From Streptomyces sp. NBC_00490 (GTDB taxonomy: Bacteria; Actinomycetota; Actinomycetes; Streptomycetales; Streptomycetaceae), in the NCBI RefSeq assembly GCF_036013645.1, contig NZ_CP107869.1, forward strand, positions 2,170,001 to 2,234,000: DNA of 64,000 nucleotides, written 5' to 3'. Below the pieces are notes generated by a model. The model was not told the DNA's origin, did not search any database, and saw nothing but the letters and a program-made list of their open reading frames with translations. Shown here one piece after another: positions 41,018 through 48,862 of this stretch. The position numbers and the translations under genes were made by a program. How positions within the stretch are numbered: the stretch's first letter is position 1; each line of letters opens with the position of its first letter.

Positions 41018-41779
41018 CTAGTCGAGCGGTCCGCCGGCCACGTACAGCACCTGGCCGGAGACGAAGCCGGCGGCCTCGTCGGTGAAGAAGGCGATCGCGT
41101 TGGCGATGTCCTCGGGGTAGCCGACACGGGCGACGGGGATCTGAGTGGCGGCCGCGGTCTTGAACTCCTCGAAGTCCATGCCGACGCGGGCCGCGGTGGC
41201 GGCGGTCATGTCGGTGGCGATGAAGCCGGGGGCGACGGCGTTGGCGGTGATGCCGAACTTGCCGAGCTCGATGGCGAGGGTCTTGGTGAAGCCCTGGAGA
41301 CCGGCCTTGGCGGCGGAGTAGTTGGCCTGGCCGCGGTTGCCGAGCGCCGAGGAGGAGGACAGGTTGACCACGCGGCCGAAGCCGGCGTCGACCATGTGCT
41401 TCTGGACGGCCTTCGTCATCAGGAAGGAGCCGCGCAGATGGACGCCCAGGACGGTGTCCCAGTCCGAGACGCTCATCTTGAACAGCAGGTTGTCGCGGAG
41501 CACGCCCGCGTTGTTGACGAGGATCGTCGGGGCGCCGAGCTCGGCGACGACCCGGGCGACGGCCGCCTCGACCTGGGCCTCGTCGGAGACGTCCGCGCCG
41601 ACCGCGATCGCCTTGCCGCCCGCCGCGGTGATCTTCTCCACGGTGTCCTTGCAGGCGGCCTCGTCGAGGTCGATCACGGCGACCGCGCGACCCTCGGCGG
41701 CCAGTCGTACGGCGGTGGCGGCGCCGATGCCCCGCGCTCCGCCGGTGACCACGGCGACCCGCTGCTCAGTGGTGGACAT
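41018..41779 (-). CDS. Short-chain dehydrogenase/reductase, FabG-like
   Basis: A 253-residue SDR, first gene of the pair. TGGARGIG near 12-19 is the cofactor motif, ILVNNAGVLRDNLLFKMS the NNAG block, VVNLSSSSALG carries the catalytic Ser and ANYSAAKAG the Tyr and Lys. The C-terminus (GFVSGQVLYVAGGPLD) is typical of 3-oxoacyl-ACP/CoA reductases. The ATG at 41779 follows GAGGGCGAGGAGAAC on the minus strand. It differs clearly in sequence from its neighbour, so the two are not recent duplicates and may reduce different thioesters. Confidence 0.88.
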   Translation of the reverse strand: MSTTEQRVAVVTGGARGIGAATAVRLAAEGRAVAVIDLDEAACKDTVEKITAAGGKAIAVGADVSDEAQVEAAVARVVAELGAPTILVNNAGVLRDNLLFKMSVSDWDTVLGVHLRGSFLMTKAVQKHMVDAGFGRVVNLSSSSALGNRGQANYSAAKAGLQGFTKTLAIELGKFGITANAVAPGFIATDMTAATAARVGMDFEEFKTAAATQIPVARVGYPEDIANAIAFFTDEAAGFVSGQVLYVAGGPLD

Positions 41780-41820
41780 TGCTGGTTCTCCTCGCCCTCG
41801 AGAAGGACGCCCATCTGGTG

Positions 41821-41830
41821 AGCGACCGCT
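41821..41830. promoter_or_regulatory. Possible AGCGNNCGCT-type operator upstream of the SDR pair
   Basis: AGCGACCGCT is a 10-bp palindrome except for its centre and lies 42 bp before the first SDR start, where a TetR-type repressor could bind. No regulator gene is adjacent. Weak. Confidence 0.3.
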
Positions 41831-41904
41831 TAGTACCTTCAGCAGACGTGACGCTAGAAGCCCTGGCACGCGGTGTCAACGTCACATGAGCCGAGTGTGA
41901 TCCA

Positions 41905-42321
41905 TTACCTCACCAGGAGGTTCAGCAAGCGCTCCGGCTCGGCCGTCGGATCGATGGTGAGTCCGGTGTGCACGGGGCCGGGCTGGACGACCGTCGAGCG
42001 GGGCGCGATGAGCCAGCGAAAGCGTCGGCCCGCATCGTCGGATCCCGCCTGACCTGCCGCTTCGCCGCCCGCACAGACCCCCTCGACGGCACGGAGCGCG
42101 GCCCGTACGCCGGCCACGTCCGCCTCCGGGTCGAGGACCAGCAGCTTCGCCTCGTCGAGGTGGGTGCGGACGCCGACGTACGCCTTGGCACGGCAGTACA
42201 CGAGCACCCCGGCGTTGATGCACTCGCCGCGCTCGATGCGGGGGACGACCCTCAGCAGCGCGTACTCGTAGACGTCCCGGTCGTTGCGCTCGCTCCCCCG
42301 GATGATGTGGCGCTCGGTCAC
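41905..42321 (-). CDS. DUF3037-domain protein (partner of HipA-like kinase)
   Basis: A 138-residue protein. YEYALLRVVPRIERGECINAG near 18-38 is the DUF3037 signature (y.yavvrvvprveRgEfiNvGv), followed by VLVYCRAKAYVG and a Leu-rich C-terminus. The GTG start at 42321 overlaps the stop of the HipA-like gene by GTGA, so the two are translationally coupled. The DUF3037/HipA-like pairing recurs across bacteria, but no biochemical role is established to my knowledge; a kinase-adaptor relationship is inference. Confidence 0.85.
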   Translation of the reverse strand: MTERHIIRGSERNDRDVYEYALLRVVPRIERGECINAGVLVYCRAKAYVGVRTHLDEAKLLVLDPEADVAGVRAALRAVEGVCAGGEAAGQAGSDDAGRRFRWLIAPRSTVVQPGPVHTGLTIDPTAEPERLLNLLVR

Positions 42322-43082
42322 TTGGGTCCCTCGATGCCGTTGATGCGGTCGTGGATGACGGCGGCACGGGCGTGCAGCGGGCGGGCGTAGGCGCGGCGGA
42401 GGTCGTCCGGGGTGTCGAAGCCGGGTTCGCCGGCCAGCCAGACGTCCGGGATCTCGGCGGTGACCTCGGCGAGGAGGTCCTCGGTGACGAGGGGTGCCAG
42501 GTGCGCGGCGGCGGCCTCGACGTCCGGCCGGAAGCGTGCGAGAGCGTGGTCGGAGGCGTCGTACGGGCGGGCCGCGGAGGCCTCGGCGCCGGGCCAGTTG
42601 TGGTGCCAGATCATGGTCGCGCCGTGGTCGATGAGCCATAGATCGCCGTGCCACATCAGCAGGTTGGGGTTGCGCCAGGAGCGGTCGACGTTGTTGACCA
42701 GCGCGTCGAACCAGACGATCCGGCCGGCCTCGTGCGGGTCCACCGTGAAGGCGAGCGGGTCGAAGCCGAGGGCGCCGGAGAGGAAGTCCATGCCCAGGTT
42801 GGCGCCGCCGCTGCCGCGGAGCAGGTCCTGCACCTGCTGCTCGGGCTCGCCGAGGCCGAGCACCGGGTCCAGGGCGAGCGTCACCAGCCGGGGCACCCGG
42901 AAGCCGAGGCGGCGGGCGAGTTCACCGACGACGACCTCGGCGACGAGCGTCTTGCGGCCCTGCCCGGCGCCGGTGAACTTGAGGACGTAGGTCCCGAGAT
43001 CGTCGGCCTCGACGAGCCCCGGCAGCGAGCCGCCCTCACGGAGGGGCGTGATGAAGCGGGTCGCGATGGCTTCCTTGAGCAT
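42318..43082 (-). CDS. HipA-like kinase-domain protein
   Basis: A 254-residue protein with a compact HipA-type kinase domain. KFTGAGQGRKTLVAEVVVG near 35-53 corresponds to the nucleotide-binding region, WFDALVNNVDRSWRNPNLL to the catalytic loop (D...NxD...NPN) and LWLIDHGATMIW to the metal-binding DFG-like segment. It is about half the length of E. coli HipA and lacks the N-terminal subdomain. No HipB-like HTH antitoxin is present; instead a DUF3037 protein is coupled downstream. A toxin role should not be assumed. Confidence 0.8.
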   Translation of the reverse strand: MLKEAIATRFITPLREGGSLPGLVEADDLGTYVLKFTGAGQGRKTLVAEVVVGELARRLGFRVPRLVTLALDPVLGLGEPEQQVQDLLRGSGGANLGMDFLSGALGFDPLAFTVDPHEAGRIVWFDALVNNVDRSWRNPNLLMWHGDLWLIDHGATMIWHHNWPGAEASAARPYDASDHALARFRPDVEAAAAHLAPLVTEDLLAEVTAEIPDVWLAGEPGFDTPDDLRRAYARPLHARAAVIHDRINGIEGPK

Positions 43083-43175
43083 CGCCCCAGGTTACCGAGG
43101 GGTGGCTGAACAACCGGCACGCCGGGTCCGTACCCCTGGGCAGTTCACGAGATATCCGTGGAAGGGGACGTGACC

Positions 43176-43595
43176 ATGTCCAGCGAATCGCTTCATCCCA
43201 CCTCGGCACCGAGTCGGCGCATCGTCGTGGCGGCGGTGGGGGCGGCGGGGCTCGCCCTCACGCTGAACGCGTGCGGGTCGGACGACGACGGGTCCGGCGC
43301 CGCCTCCGGCACCGCGCTCGCGAAGACGTCGGACATACCCGAGGGCGGCGGCAAGATCTTCAAGGACGCGGGCGTGGTGGTCACCCAGCCCGCGGCGGGC
43401 GAGTTCAAGGCCTTCTCCTCGAAGTGCACCCATCAGGGATGCGCGGTCACGGGGATCTCCGACGGGGTCATCACCTGTCCGTGCCACAAGAGCGAGTTCT
43501 CGGTGAGCGACGGCAGCGTGCAGAAAGGGCCCGCCACCCAGCCGCTGCCCGAGCAGAAGATCACGGTGAGCGGCGACTCGATCGCGCTCGCGTGA
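43176..43595 (+). CDS. Rieske [2Fe-2S] lipoprotein
   Basis: A 139-residue exported iron-sulphur protein. The N-terminus has an Arg pair (SRRIVVAAVGAAG) like a Tat signal and a lipobox LNAC; the mature part has CTHQGC (with VTGIS after) and CPCHKSEF, the two Cys-His pairs that bind the Rieske cluster. In actinobacteria such small stand-alone proteins are usually annotated as ubiquinol-cytochrome c reductase-like iron-sulphur proteins of unknown partner. The ATG at 43176 has GGAAGGGG upstream. The last 35 bases overlap the convergent gene. Confidence 0.9.
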   Translation: MSSESLHPTSAPSRRIVVAAVGAAGLALTLNACGSDDDGSGAASGTALAKTSDIPEGGGKIFKDAGVVVTQPAAGEFKAFSSKCTHQGCAVTGISDGVITCPCHKSEFSVSDGSVQKGPATQPLPEQKITVSGDSIALA

Positions 43596-44214
43596 GACAG
43601 CCCACCACGTCGGCCGTGGTCGCCAGGGTCGCCACCAGGGCAAGGGTGTTGCGGATCATCGCGGAGGTGTAGTCGGAGGGCACCCCGGCGATCGCGTCCG
43701 TCGGGACGACCACGGTGTAGCCGCGGTTGACCGCGTCGAACACGGCGTTGGGGATCGCCACGTTGGCGGAGACACCGGCGACGACGAGGGTGCGGCAGCC
43801 CAGGTTGCGCAGCAGCGGGTCGACGTCGGTGCCCTGGATCGGCGACAGGCCGTGCAGTCGTCGTACGACGAAGTCCTCCTCGGTGACCTCGATCGGGGCC
43901 GCGATCCGGACCGCCGTGGTGCCGGACAGCTGCTGGACGGGGAGCCGTTCGGCGGCGCGGAACAGCCGGGCGTTGCGGTTGGCGCCGCGGCCGTCGGGGC
44001 GGCGTTCGGCGAGGGCGTGGATCACCTGGGTCCCGCTCTCGTGGGCGGCGGCCACCAGCCGGGCGACGTTGGCGAGGGCGCCCGACGACCGTGCCTCTTT
44101 GGCGAGTTCGGGCAGCGCGCTGTCCGGGCCCACGACGCCCTGCTGGCACTCGACGGTGAGCAGCACCGTGGAGTGCGGTGCGAGGAGCTCGCTGAGCTGT
44201 TCGTTCGACGGCAC
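43561..44214 (-). CDS. Isochorismatase-fold protein without the catalytic cysteine
   Basis: A 217-residue protein of the isochorismatase-like/cysteine hydrolase superfamily. LLTVECQQGVVGPDSALPEL at the N-terminus aligns with the usual llViDmQ block but has Glu where the catalytic Asp normally sits. VVAGVSANVAIPNAVFDAV aligns with the GvatnvCV block, with Ala in place of the nucleophilic Cys. It therefore may hydrolyse by an isochorismatase-like mechanism (no Cys) or be non-hydrolytic. The GTG at 44214 follows GGGGGCGAGA. It converges on and overlaps the Rieske gene by 35 bases. Confidence 0.8.
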   Translation of the reverse strand: MPSNEQLSELLAPHSTVLLTVECQQGVVGPDSALPELAKEARSSGALANVARLVAAAHESGTQVIHALAERRPDGRGANRNARLFRAAERLPVQQLSGTTAVRIAAPIEVTEEDFVVRRLHGLSPIQGTDVDPLLRNLGCRTLVVAGVSANVAIPNAVFDAVNRGYTVVVPTDAIAGVPSDYTSAMIRNTLALVATLATTADVVGCLTRARSSRRSP

Positions 44215-44353
44215 TCTCGCCCCCTGGTAGCCGACGGTGGAGCCGGGAGCGTAGCCACCATTGCGTGAGGACGGAAGACGCCGCATCCTTTTCTGACGTG
44301 ATGTCAGAGGATCTCTCCTCTGGCACGACGTGGGAGAAGGAAGAGGGGGCCGT

Positions 44354-44821
44354 ATGACCGTCACTCAGCGCCGGGGCCGGAAGATCATGATGACGCCGGG
44401 CGAGCTGGACGAGTTCCTCACCAGCCAGCGCACCTGCCGGGTCGCCACCGTTTCGACGGGTGGCGCCCCGCATGTCAGCACGCTCTGGTTCGCCTGGGAC
44501 GGCACCTCGCTGTGGCTGTACTCGGTGGTGAAAAGCAAGCGCTGGACCGACCTGCGCCGCGATCCCCGGGTCGCGATCGTGGTCGACACCGGTGAGGAGT
44601 ACGACGAGCTGCGCGGCGTCGAGCTGTCCGGTGCCGTGGAGTTCGTGGGCGAGTCCCCGCGCGTCGGGGATCTGTACGCCGAACTCGACGTCCCGGAGAC
44701 GCTGTTCGCGCGCAAGAACTTCGGGCTCGACGAGATGCCGCACGACGGACGGCATGCGTGGATGCGGCTGACGCCGGACAAGATCGTGTCCTGGGACTTC
44801 CGCAAGCTCCCCGCCATGTAG
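44354..44821 (+). CDS. PNPOx-like flavin/F420-binding protein
   Basis: A 155-residue split-beta-barrel protein. MTPGELDEFLTSQRTCRVATVST and PHVSTLWFAWDGTSLWLYSV form the FMN/F420-binding barrel of the PPOX superfamily; the family includes pyridoxamine-phosphate oxidases, F420-dependent reductases and haem-binding proteins. The ATG at 44354 is preceded by GGAAGAGGGGG. The reaction cannot be assigned. It converges on the LysR gene with six bases between stops and has no shared operon. Confidence 0.8.
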   Translation: MTVTQRRGRKIMMTPGELDEFLTSQRTCRVATVSTGGAPHVSTLWFAWDGTSLWLYSVVKSKRWTDLRRDPRVAIVVDTGEEYDELRGVELSGAVEFVGESPRVGDLYAELDVPETLFARKNFGLDEMPHDGRHAWMRLTPDKIVSWDFRKLPAM

Positions 44822-44827
44822 GGCAGT

Positions 44828-45730
44828 TCAGCCGACGTTCGCCGCGGCTTCGCGCAGGGCCCCGACCGCCGCCCTGATCGACGGGCGGCGGTCGGCGTCC
44901 GCGCGCCAGACGACGTAGACATGCCGGCGGACCCGCTGCTTGAGCGGGACGGTGACGACACCCTCGGGCATCGGGTGCCGGCCCAGCAGTGGGGCGATGC
45001 AGATGCCCAACCCGGCCGCGACGAGCCCGAGTTGGGTGTGGGTCTCGGCGGCGCGGTGACCGACGATGGGCTCGATACCCTTGGAGCGCAGGGTGAACAT
45101 CAGCCATTCGTGACAGAATTCGCCCTGCCCCCAGGTGATCCACTCGTCGTCGGCGAACTCGGAGAGGTCCACCTCGTCACGGTCGGCGAGCCGGTGTCCG
45201 ACCGGCATCGCGACATCCGCCGGGTCGTCCAGGACGGATGCCTTGACCAGGCCGTCCGGGAGCGGCATCGGCTTGTTGTACCAGTCCAGGACCACGGCGA
45301 GGTCGAGGTCGCCGCGGACCACTCCCGCGATGCCGAGCTCCGGCTCCAGCTCACACGAGCGGACCCGCAGCGCGGAGTGCTCCGCCTTGAGGGCGGCGAG
45401 GGCTGCGGGGAACAGTCCGCGCGCGGCGGTCGGGAACGCGGAGAGCCGCAACTCGCCGACGACCTGCCCGCGTTGGGCCTCCAGATCGGACTGGGCGAGC
45501 TCGACCTGGGACAGGATGCGGGCCGCGTGCTCGGCGAGCAGCCGGCCGGCGTCCGTGAGCCGCACCCCCCGGCCGTTCTTGGCGAGGAGCTGCTGGCCGA
45601 CCTCACGCTCCAGTTTGGACATCTGCTGCGAGACGGCCGAGGTCGTGATGTGCAGCGCCTCGGCGGCGCCGCTCACCGAGCCGTGCCGGGCGAGGGCGTC
45701 GAGGGTGCGCAGGCGCTCCAGATTCAACAT
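44828..45730 (-). CDS. LysR-family regulator
   Basis: A 300-residue LysR protein. LERLRTLDALARHGSVSGAAEALHITTSAVSQQ at 4-36 is the winged helix-turn-helix, and the rest is the two-lobed effector-binding domain (VVGELRLSAFPTAARGLFPAAL onward). It is divergent from a DMT transporter; ATG at 45730. An inverted repeat CGAGAT/ATCTCG between the two starts is a probable binding site. It likely activates the exporter in response to its substrate, the usual LysR-exporter logic. Confidence 0.9.
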   Translation of the reverse strand: MLNLERLRTLDALARHGSVSGAAEALHITTSAVSQQMSKLEREVGQQLLAKNGRGVRLTDAGRLLAEHAARILSQVELAQSDLEAQRGQVVGELRLSAFPTAARGLFPAALAALKAEHSALRVRSCELEPELGIAGVVRGDLDLAVVLDWYNKPMPLPDGLVKASVLDDPADVAMPVGHRLADRDEVDLSEFADDEWITWGQGEFCHEWLMFTLRSKGIEPIVGHRAAETHTQLGLVAAGLGICIAPLLGRHPMPEGVVTVPLKQRVRRHVYVVWRADADRRPSIRAAVGALREAAANVG

Positions 45731-45743
45731 GTAAGCAATGCTA

Positions 45744-45767
45744 CGAGATATCCGAGTGAAAATCTCG
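45744..45767. promoter_or_regulatory. Inverted repeat in LysR/DMT divergent promoter
   Basis: CGAGAT at 45744-45749 and ATCTCG at 45762-45767 are perfect inverse copies with a 12-bp spacer. The same region has the direct pair CTACGAGATA (45741) and CTACGCGATG (45773). Confidence 0.5.
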
Positions 45768-45803
45768 ATTGTGCTACGCGATGTTCGGCGCCAGGGTTGT
45801 CCC

Positions 45804-46802
45804 ATGACCACTGCCGTCCCCACCCGGACCCGCGCCCTCGACTGGCGTCTGCGCTTCGCCGCCCTCTCGCTCATCTGGGGCTTCAGCTTCCTGCTCATCA
45901 AGGTGGGCACCGAGGGGTACGCCCCCTTCCAGGTCGCGCTGGGCCGGCTGCTGTTCGGGACGGCGGTCCTGGCGGCGGCGATGGCGGTGAAGCGGGAGCG
46001 GCTGCCGCGCGGGGCGCGCACCTGGGGCCATCTGACGGTGGCCGCGTTCCTGGTGAACGCCCTGCCCTTCTCCCTCTTCGCCTACGCGGAGCTGACGATC
46101 CCGTCCACGCTCGCGGGCATCTGCAACGCGACCTCGCCGCTGTGGGGCATGGCCCTGTCTCTGGTCGCCCTGTCGGAGGACCGCCCCACCCGCACCCGGG
46201 TCGCCGGTCTCGGCCTCGGCTTCCTCGGCGTCCTGACGGTCCTGGGCGCCTGGCAGGGCTTTGACGGCCTGGACGCCCGGGGCACCGCGATGGCCCTGCT
46301 GGCCTCGCTGAGCTACCCGATCGGCTGGATCTACGTCCGCCGCACGCTGGCCGGTGCCGGTCATTCCCACCTCTCCATGACCGGCGCCCAGTTGCTGCTG
46401 GGCACCCTGCAACTCGCGGTCGTGACCCCGCTGTTCACCGACCTCCCCAGCCGCTTCGCCGTGACGCCCCTGCTGGCGATCGCCGCCCTGGGCTCCCTGG
46501 GCACGGGCCTGGCCCTCCTCCTCCAGTACGGCCTGGTCGCGGAGGTCGGTCCGACGACCGCGCAGATGGTCACGTACTTCATCCCGGTCATCGCCACGGC
46601 CGCGGGCGTCGCGATCCTCGGCGAGTCGCTCAGCTGGTCGACCCCGGTGGGAGCGGTGATCGTCCTGACGGGCGCGGCTCTGACGCAGGTGCGCCGCAGC
46701 GGCCTGTCAGGGGCACAGGGCCGCATCGACGCGCGGTTCCGCCGCGCGGCGCGACCGACCCCCGCCGAGCCGCACCCCCCTCGCGACCTCGCGGCCCGTT
46801 AG
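45804..46802 (+). CDS. EamA/DMT-family transporter with repeat-derived C-terminus
   Basis: A 332-residue ten-helix transporter. SLIWGFSFLLIKVGTEGYAPF opens the first EamA repeat, and LVAEVGPTTAQMVTYFIPVIATAAGV with LGESLSWSTPVGAVIVLTGAALTQ closes the second. After the last helix comes a basic, Pro-rich tail of about 40 residues (RIDARFRRAARPTPAEPH), encoded by a copy of the dispersed intergenic repeat. The start ATG is at 45804. It is divergent from a LysR regulator, its likely controller, and overlaps the MocR gene by four bases tail to tail. Confidence 0.85.
   Translation: MTTAVPTRTRALDWRLRFAALSLIWGFSFLLIKVGTEGYAPFQVALGRLLFGTAVLAAAMAVKRERLPRGARTWGHLTVAAFLVNALPFSLFAYAELTIPSTLAGICNATSPLWGMALSLVALSEDRPTRTRVAGLGLGFLGVLTVLGAWQGFDGLDARGTAMALLASLSYPIGWIYVRRTLAGAGHSHLSMTGAQLLLGTLQLAVVTPLFTDLPSRFAVTPLLAIAALGSLGTGLALLLQYGLVAEVGPTTAQMVTYFIPVIATAAGVAILGESLSWSTPVGAVIVLTGAALTQVRRSGLSGAQGRIDARFRRAARPTPAEPHPPRDLAAR
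46709..46775 (+). repeat. Dispersed repeat copy inside the 3' end of the DMT gene
   Basis: AGGGGCACAGGGCCGCATCG then GCGCGGTTCCGCCGCG and GGCGCGACCGACCCCCGCC align along their whole length with copy 2 at 20517. Here the element is read in frame as the transporter's last residues. Confidence 0.65.
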
Positions 46803-48130
46803 GCGTACCCCCGCACCGGCCCGGCCCCGACGGCCGCGGCGATGGCCTCCGCCAGCGACACCGCCTCCCCCCGCGTCAGGGTCGACACCGTGACCCGGAT
46901 CCCGGGACCCGCGCCGGTCCGGAAGCGGGCCCCGGGGGCCACCGCCCACCCCGCGTGCAGCAGCCGTGCCACCGCCCCGGTCTCGTCCGGCACCGGAATC
47001 CACACGTTCATGCCACTGCGGCCGTGCGCGGCGATCCCGCGCTCCGCCAGAGCCCCGATCAGCACGTCCCGCCGCCCGGCGTACGCCGCCGACACGGCCC
47101 TGGTGTCCACCGCGCCCTCGGCCCAGAGCCCCGCCAGGGCCCGCTGACCGATCCGGCTCACCCAGCCGGGGCCCACCCGCTGCCGCCCCCGCACCCGGTC
47201 GACCGTCACGGCGTCGCCGGTGAACACGGCCAACCGCAGATCCGGCCCGTACGCCTTGGCCGCCGACCGCACGAAGACCCAGCTGTGCGTGACGCCGGCC
47301 AGGGGATGCAGTGGCAGATCCACGATGCCGTGCCCGTGGTCGTCCTCGATGAGCAGCACCTGCGGGTACTCCTTCAGCACCGCCCGCAGCGCCCGCGCGC
47401 GCGCCGCACTCACCGCCGCCCCGGTCGGATTCTGCGCCCGGTCGGTCACGATCAGCGCCCGCGCCCCCGCTCCCAGCGCCCGCCGCACATCGTCCGGGAG
47501 CGGCCCCTCGTCGTCGACGCGGACGGGAGCCGTGCGCAGCCCGACCGCCGGGACGAGGTCGAGCAGGCTGCCCCAGCCGGGATCCTCGACGGCGACGGTG
47601 TCGCCGGGCTTGAGGTGGACCGCGAGAACGCGCTCGACCACGTCGAGCGAACCGGAGGCGACATGGACGGGCCCGTCCGGAACCCCGTCGGCGTCCAGGG
47701 CGGCCCGCGCCAGGCGTGCCAGCTCCGGCTCGACGGCGGCGTCGCCGTACAGGACCGGCTCCCGGTCGTTCCGCTCGGCCGCCGCCGCGAACGCCTTCGC
47801 CAGCGGTGGCAGCAGTCCGGGGTCCGGGTTGCCGTTCGCCACGTCCCGCACCCCCTCGGGCACGTCCGTCCGGTCGGCCTCGCGCCCGGTCGTGGCCGGC
47901 CTGGGCCGCACCCTGCTGCCCCGGCGTCCCGCGGTCTCGATGACCCCGCGCTCCCGCAGGGTCCGGTAGGCGGCCGCGACGGTATTGGGATTCACCTCCA
48001 GCTCGGCTGCCAACTCCCTCATGGGTGGCAGTAGTTGGCCCGGTTCCAGCTCGCCGGAACCCACCGCCTGCTCGACGCTCGCCGCGATCTCAGCTGCGCG
48101 ACACCCTTGGATCTTGTATCCTCCTAGCAC
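46799..48130 (-). CDS. MocR-type regulator (GntR HTH fused to aminotransferase domain)
   Basis: A 443-residue MocR/PdxR-family protein. Residues 1-75 are the GntR winged helix (LLPPMRELAAELEVNPNTVAAAYRTLRERGVI). The rest is a fold type I aminotransferase domain that binds PLP; VRSAAKAYGPDLRLAV contains the expected PLP lysine region (SAAKAYGPDLR). It is divergent from PNPOx-like and PaiB genes, consistent with sensing of vitamin B6 and control of a PLP-related locus. The GTG at 48130 follows a CATAAT box by seven bases, suggesting a leaderless transcript. A perfect 12-bp palindrome overlaps that promoter. Confidence 0.87.
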   Translation of the reverse strand: MLGGYKIQGCRAAEIAASVEQAVGSGELEPGQLLPPMRELAAELEVNPNTVAAAYRTLRERGVIETAGRRGSRVRPRPATTGREADRTDVPEGVRDVANGNPDPGLLPPLAKAFAAAAERNDREPVLYGDAAVEPELARLARAALDADGVPDGPVHVASGSLDVVERVLAVHLKPGDTVAVEDPGWGSLLDLVPAVGLRTAPVRVDDEGPLPDDVRRALGAGARALIVTDRAQNPTGAAVSAARARALRAVLKEYPQVLLIEDDHGHGIVDLPLHPLAGVTHSWVFVRSAAKAYGPDLRLAVFTGDAVTVDRVRGRQRVGPGWVSRIGQRALAGLWAEGAVDTRAVSAAYAGRRDVLIGALAERGIAAHGRSGMNVWIPVPDETGAVARLLHAGWAVAPGARFRTGAGPGIRVTVSTLTRGEAVSLAEAIAAAVGAGPVRGYA

Positions 48131-48141
48131 AAAGCAGATTA

Positions 48142-48153
48142 TGCACTAGTGCA
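48142..48153. promoter_or_regulatory. Perfect palindrome in MocR/PNPOx divergent promoter
   Basis: TGCACTAGTGCA is a perfect 12-bp palindrome, adjacent to the MocR -10-like box (CATAAT on the minus strand) and 25 bp before the PNPOx-like start. Likely the MocR binding site, giving autoregulation and control of the divergent genes. Confidence 0.6.
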
Positions 48154-48178
48154 ATACGGACCGCAAATGGAGAGAGCC

Positions 48179-48862
48179 ATGCAGGGGACCCAGCAGCCGA
48201 CGCCTCAGCCGACCGCCTACCCGGCGACCGACCGCACGGTCCCCACCCGCTCCGCGGACCGGGCGTCGTACGACAAGGAGGTCGTGCACGCGATACTCGA
48301 CGAGGCCTGCGTCTGCCATCTCGGCTTCGTCCGGGACGGCGCGCCGGTCGTGCTGCCCACGCTCTTCGGCCGGGTCGGCGAACGGCTCTATGTGCACGGC
48401 TCGACGGGCTCGCGTCCGCTGCGGATGACCGGCCAGGCCGACCCGGGGCTGCCGGTGTGCCTGACGGTGACCCATGTGGACGCGCTGATCCTGGCCCGCT
48501 CGGGCTTCCACCACTCGATGAACTACCGGTCCGTGGTGGTGCACGGCACCGCGTACGACGTGACGGACCCCGAGGAGAAGCTCCTCGCCCTGGACGCGCT
48601 CGTCGACCAGGTGGTGGCCGGCCGTTCCAAGGACTCGCGGCCCGCCAACAAGAAGGAGCTGGCCGCCACCGCCGTGATCCGCATCGACCTGGACGAGGTC
48701 TCCGCGAAGATCCGCACGGGTGGCGTCAACGACGAGCCCGAGGACCTCGACCTCCCGCACTGGGCCGGAGTGGTCCCGCTGCGCAAGGGCTACGAGACCC
48801 CGGTCGCCGACCCGCTCCTGGCCCCGGGGACCGAACTGCCCGACTACCTGCGGGCGCTGTGA
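48179..48862 (+). CDS. PNPOx-like flavin-nucleotide-binding protein
   Basis: A 227-residue split-barrel protein. YDKEVVHAILDEACVCHLGFV and PVVLPTLFGRVGERLYVHGSTG are the flavin-binding region of the pyridoxamine 5'-phosphate oxidase-like superfamily (nitroimidazole-resistance NimA type), and GFHHSMNYRSVVVHGTA includes the NimA-like histidine stretch. The ATG at 48179 has GGAGAGAG upstream; a GTG at 48149 would overlap the operator. Its stop overlaps the PaiB gene start (TGATG). MocR control suggests a vitamin B6-related or redox role (inference). Confidence 0.82.
   Translation: MQGTQQPTPQPTAYPATDRTVPTRSADRASYDKEVVHAILDEACVCHLGFVRDGAPVVLPTLFGRVGERLYVHGSTGSRPLRMTGQADPGLPVCLTVTHVDALILARSGFHHSMNYRSVVVHGTAYDVTDPEEKLLALDALVDQVVAGRSKDSRPANKKELAATAVIRIDLDEVSAKIRTGGVNDEPEDLDLPHWAGVVPLRKGYETPVADPLLAPGTELPDYLRAL

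Noticed and set aside
42318..43082. HipBA toxin-antitoxin system
   Set aside because: No HipB-like DNA-binding antitoxin is adjacent and the kinase is much shorter than HipA; the partner is DUF3037.
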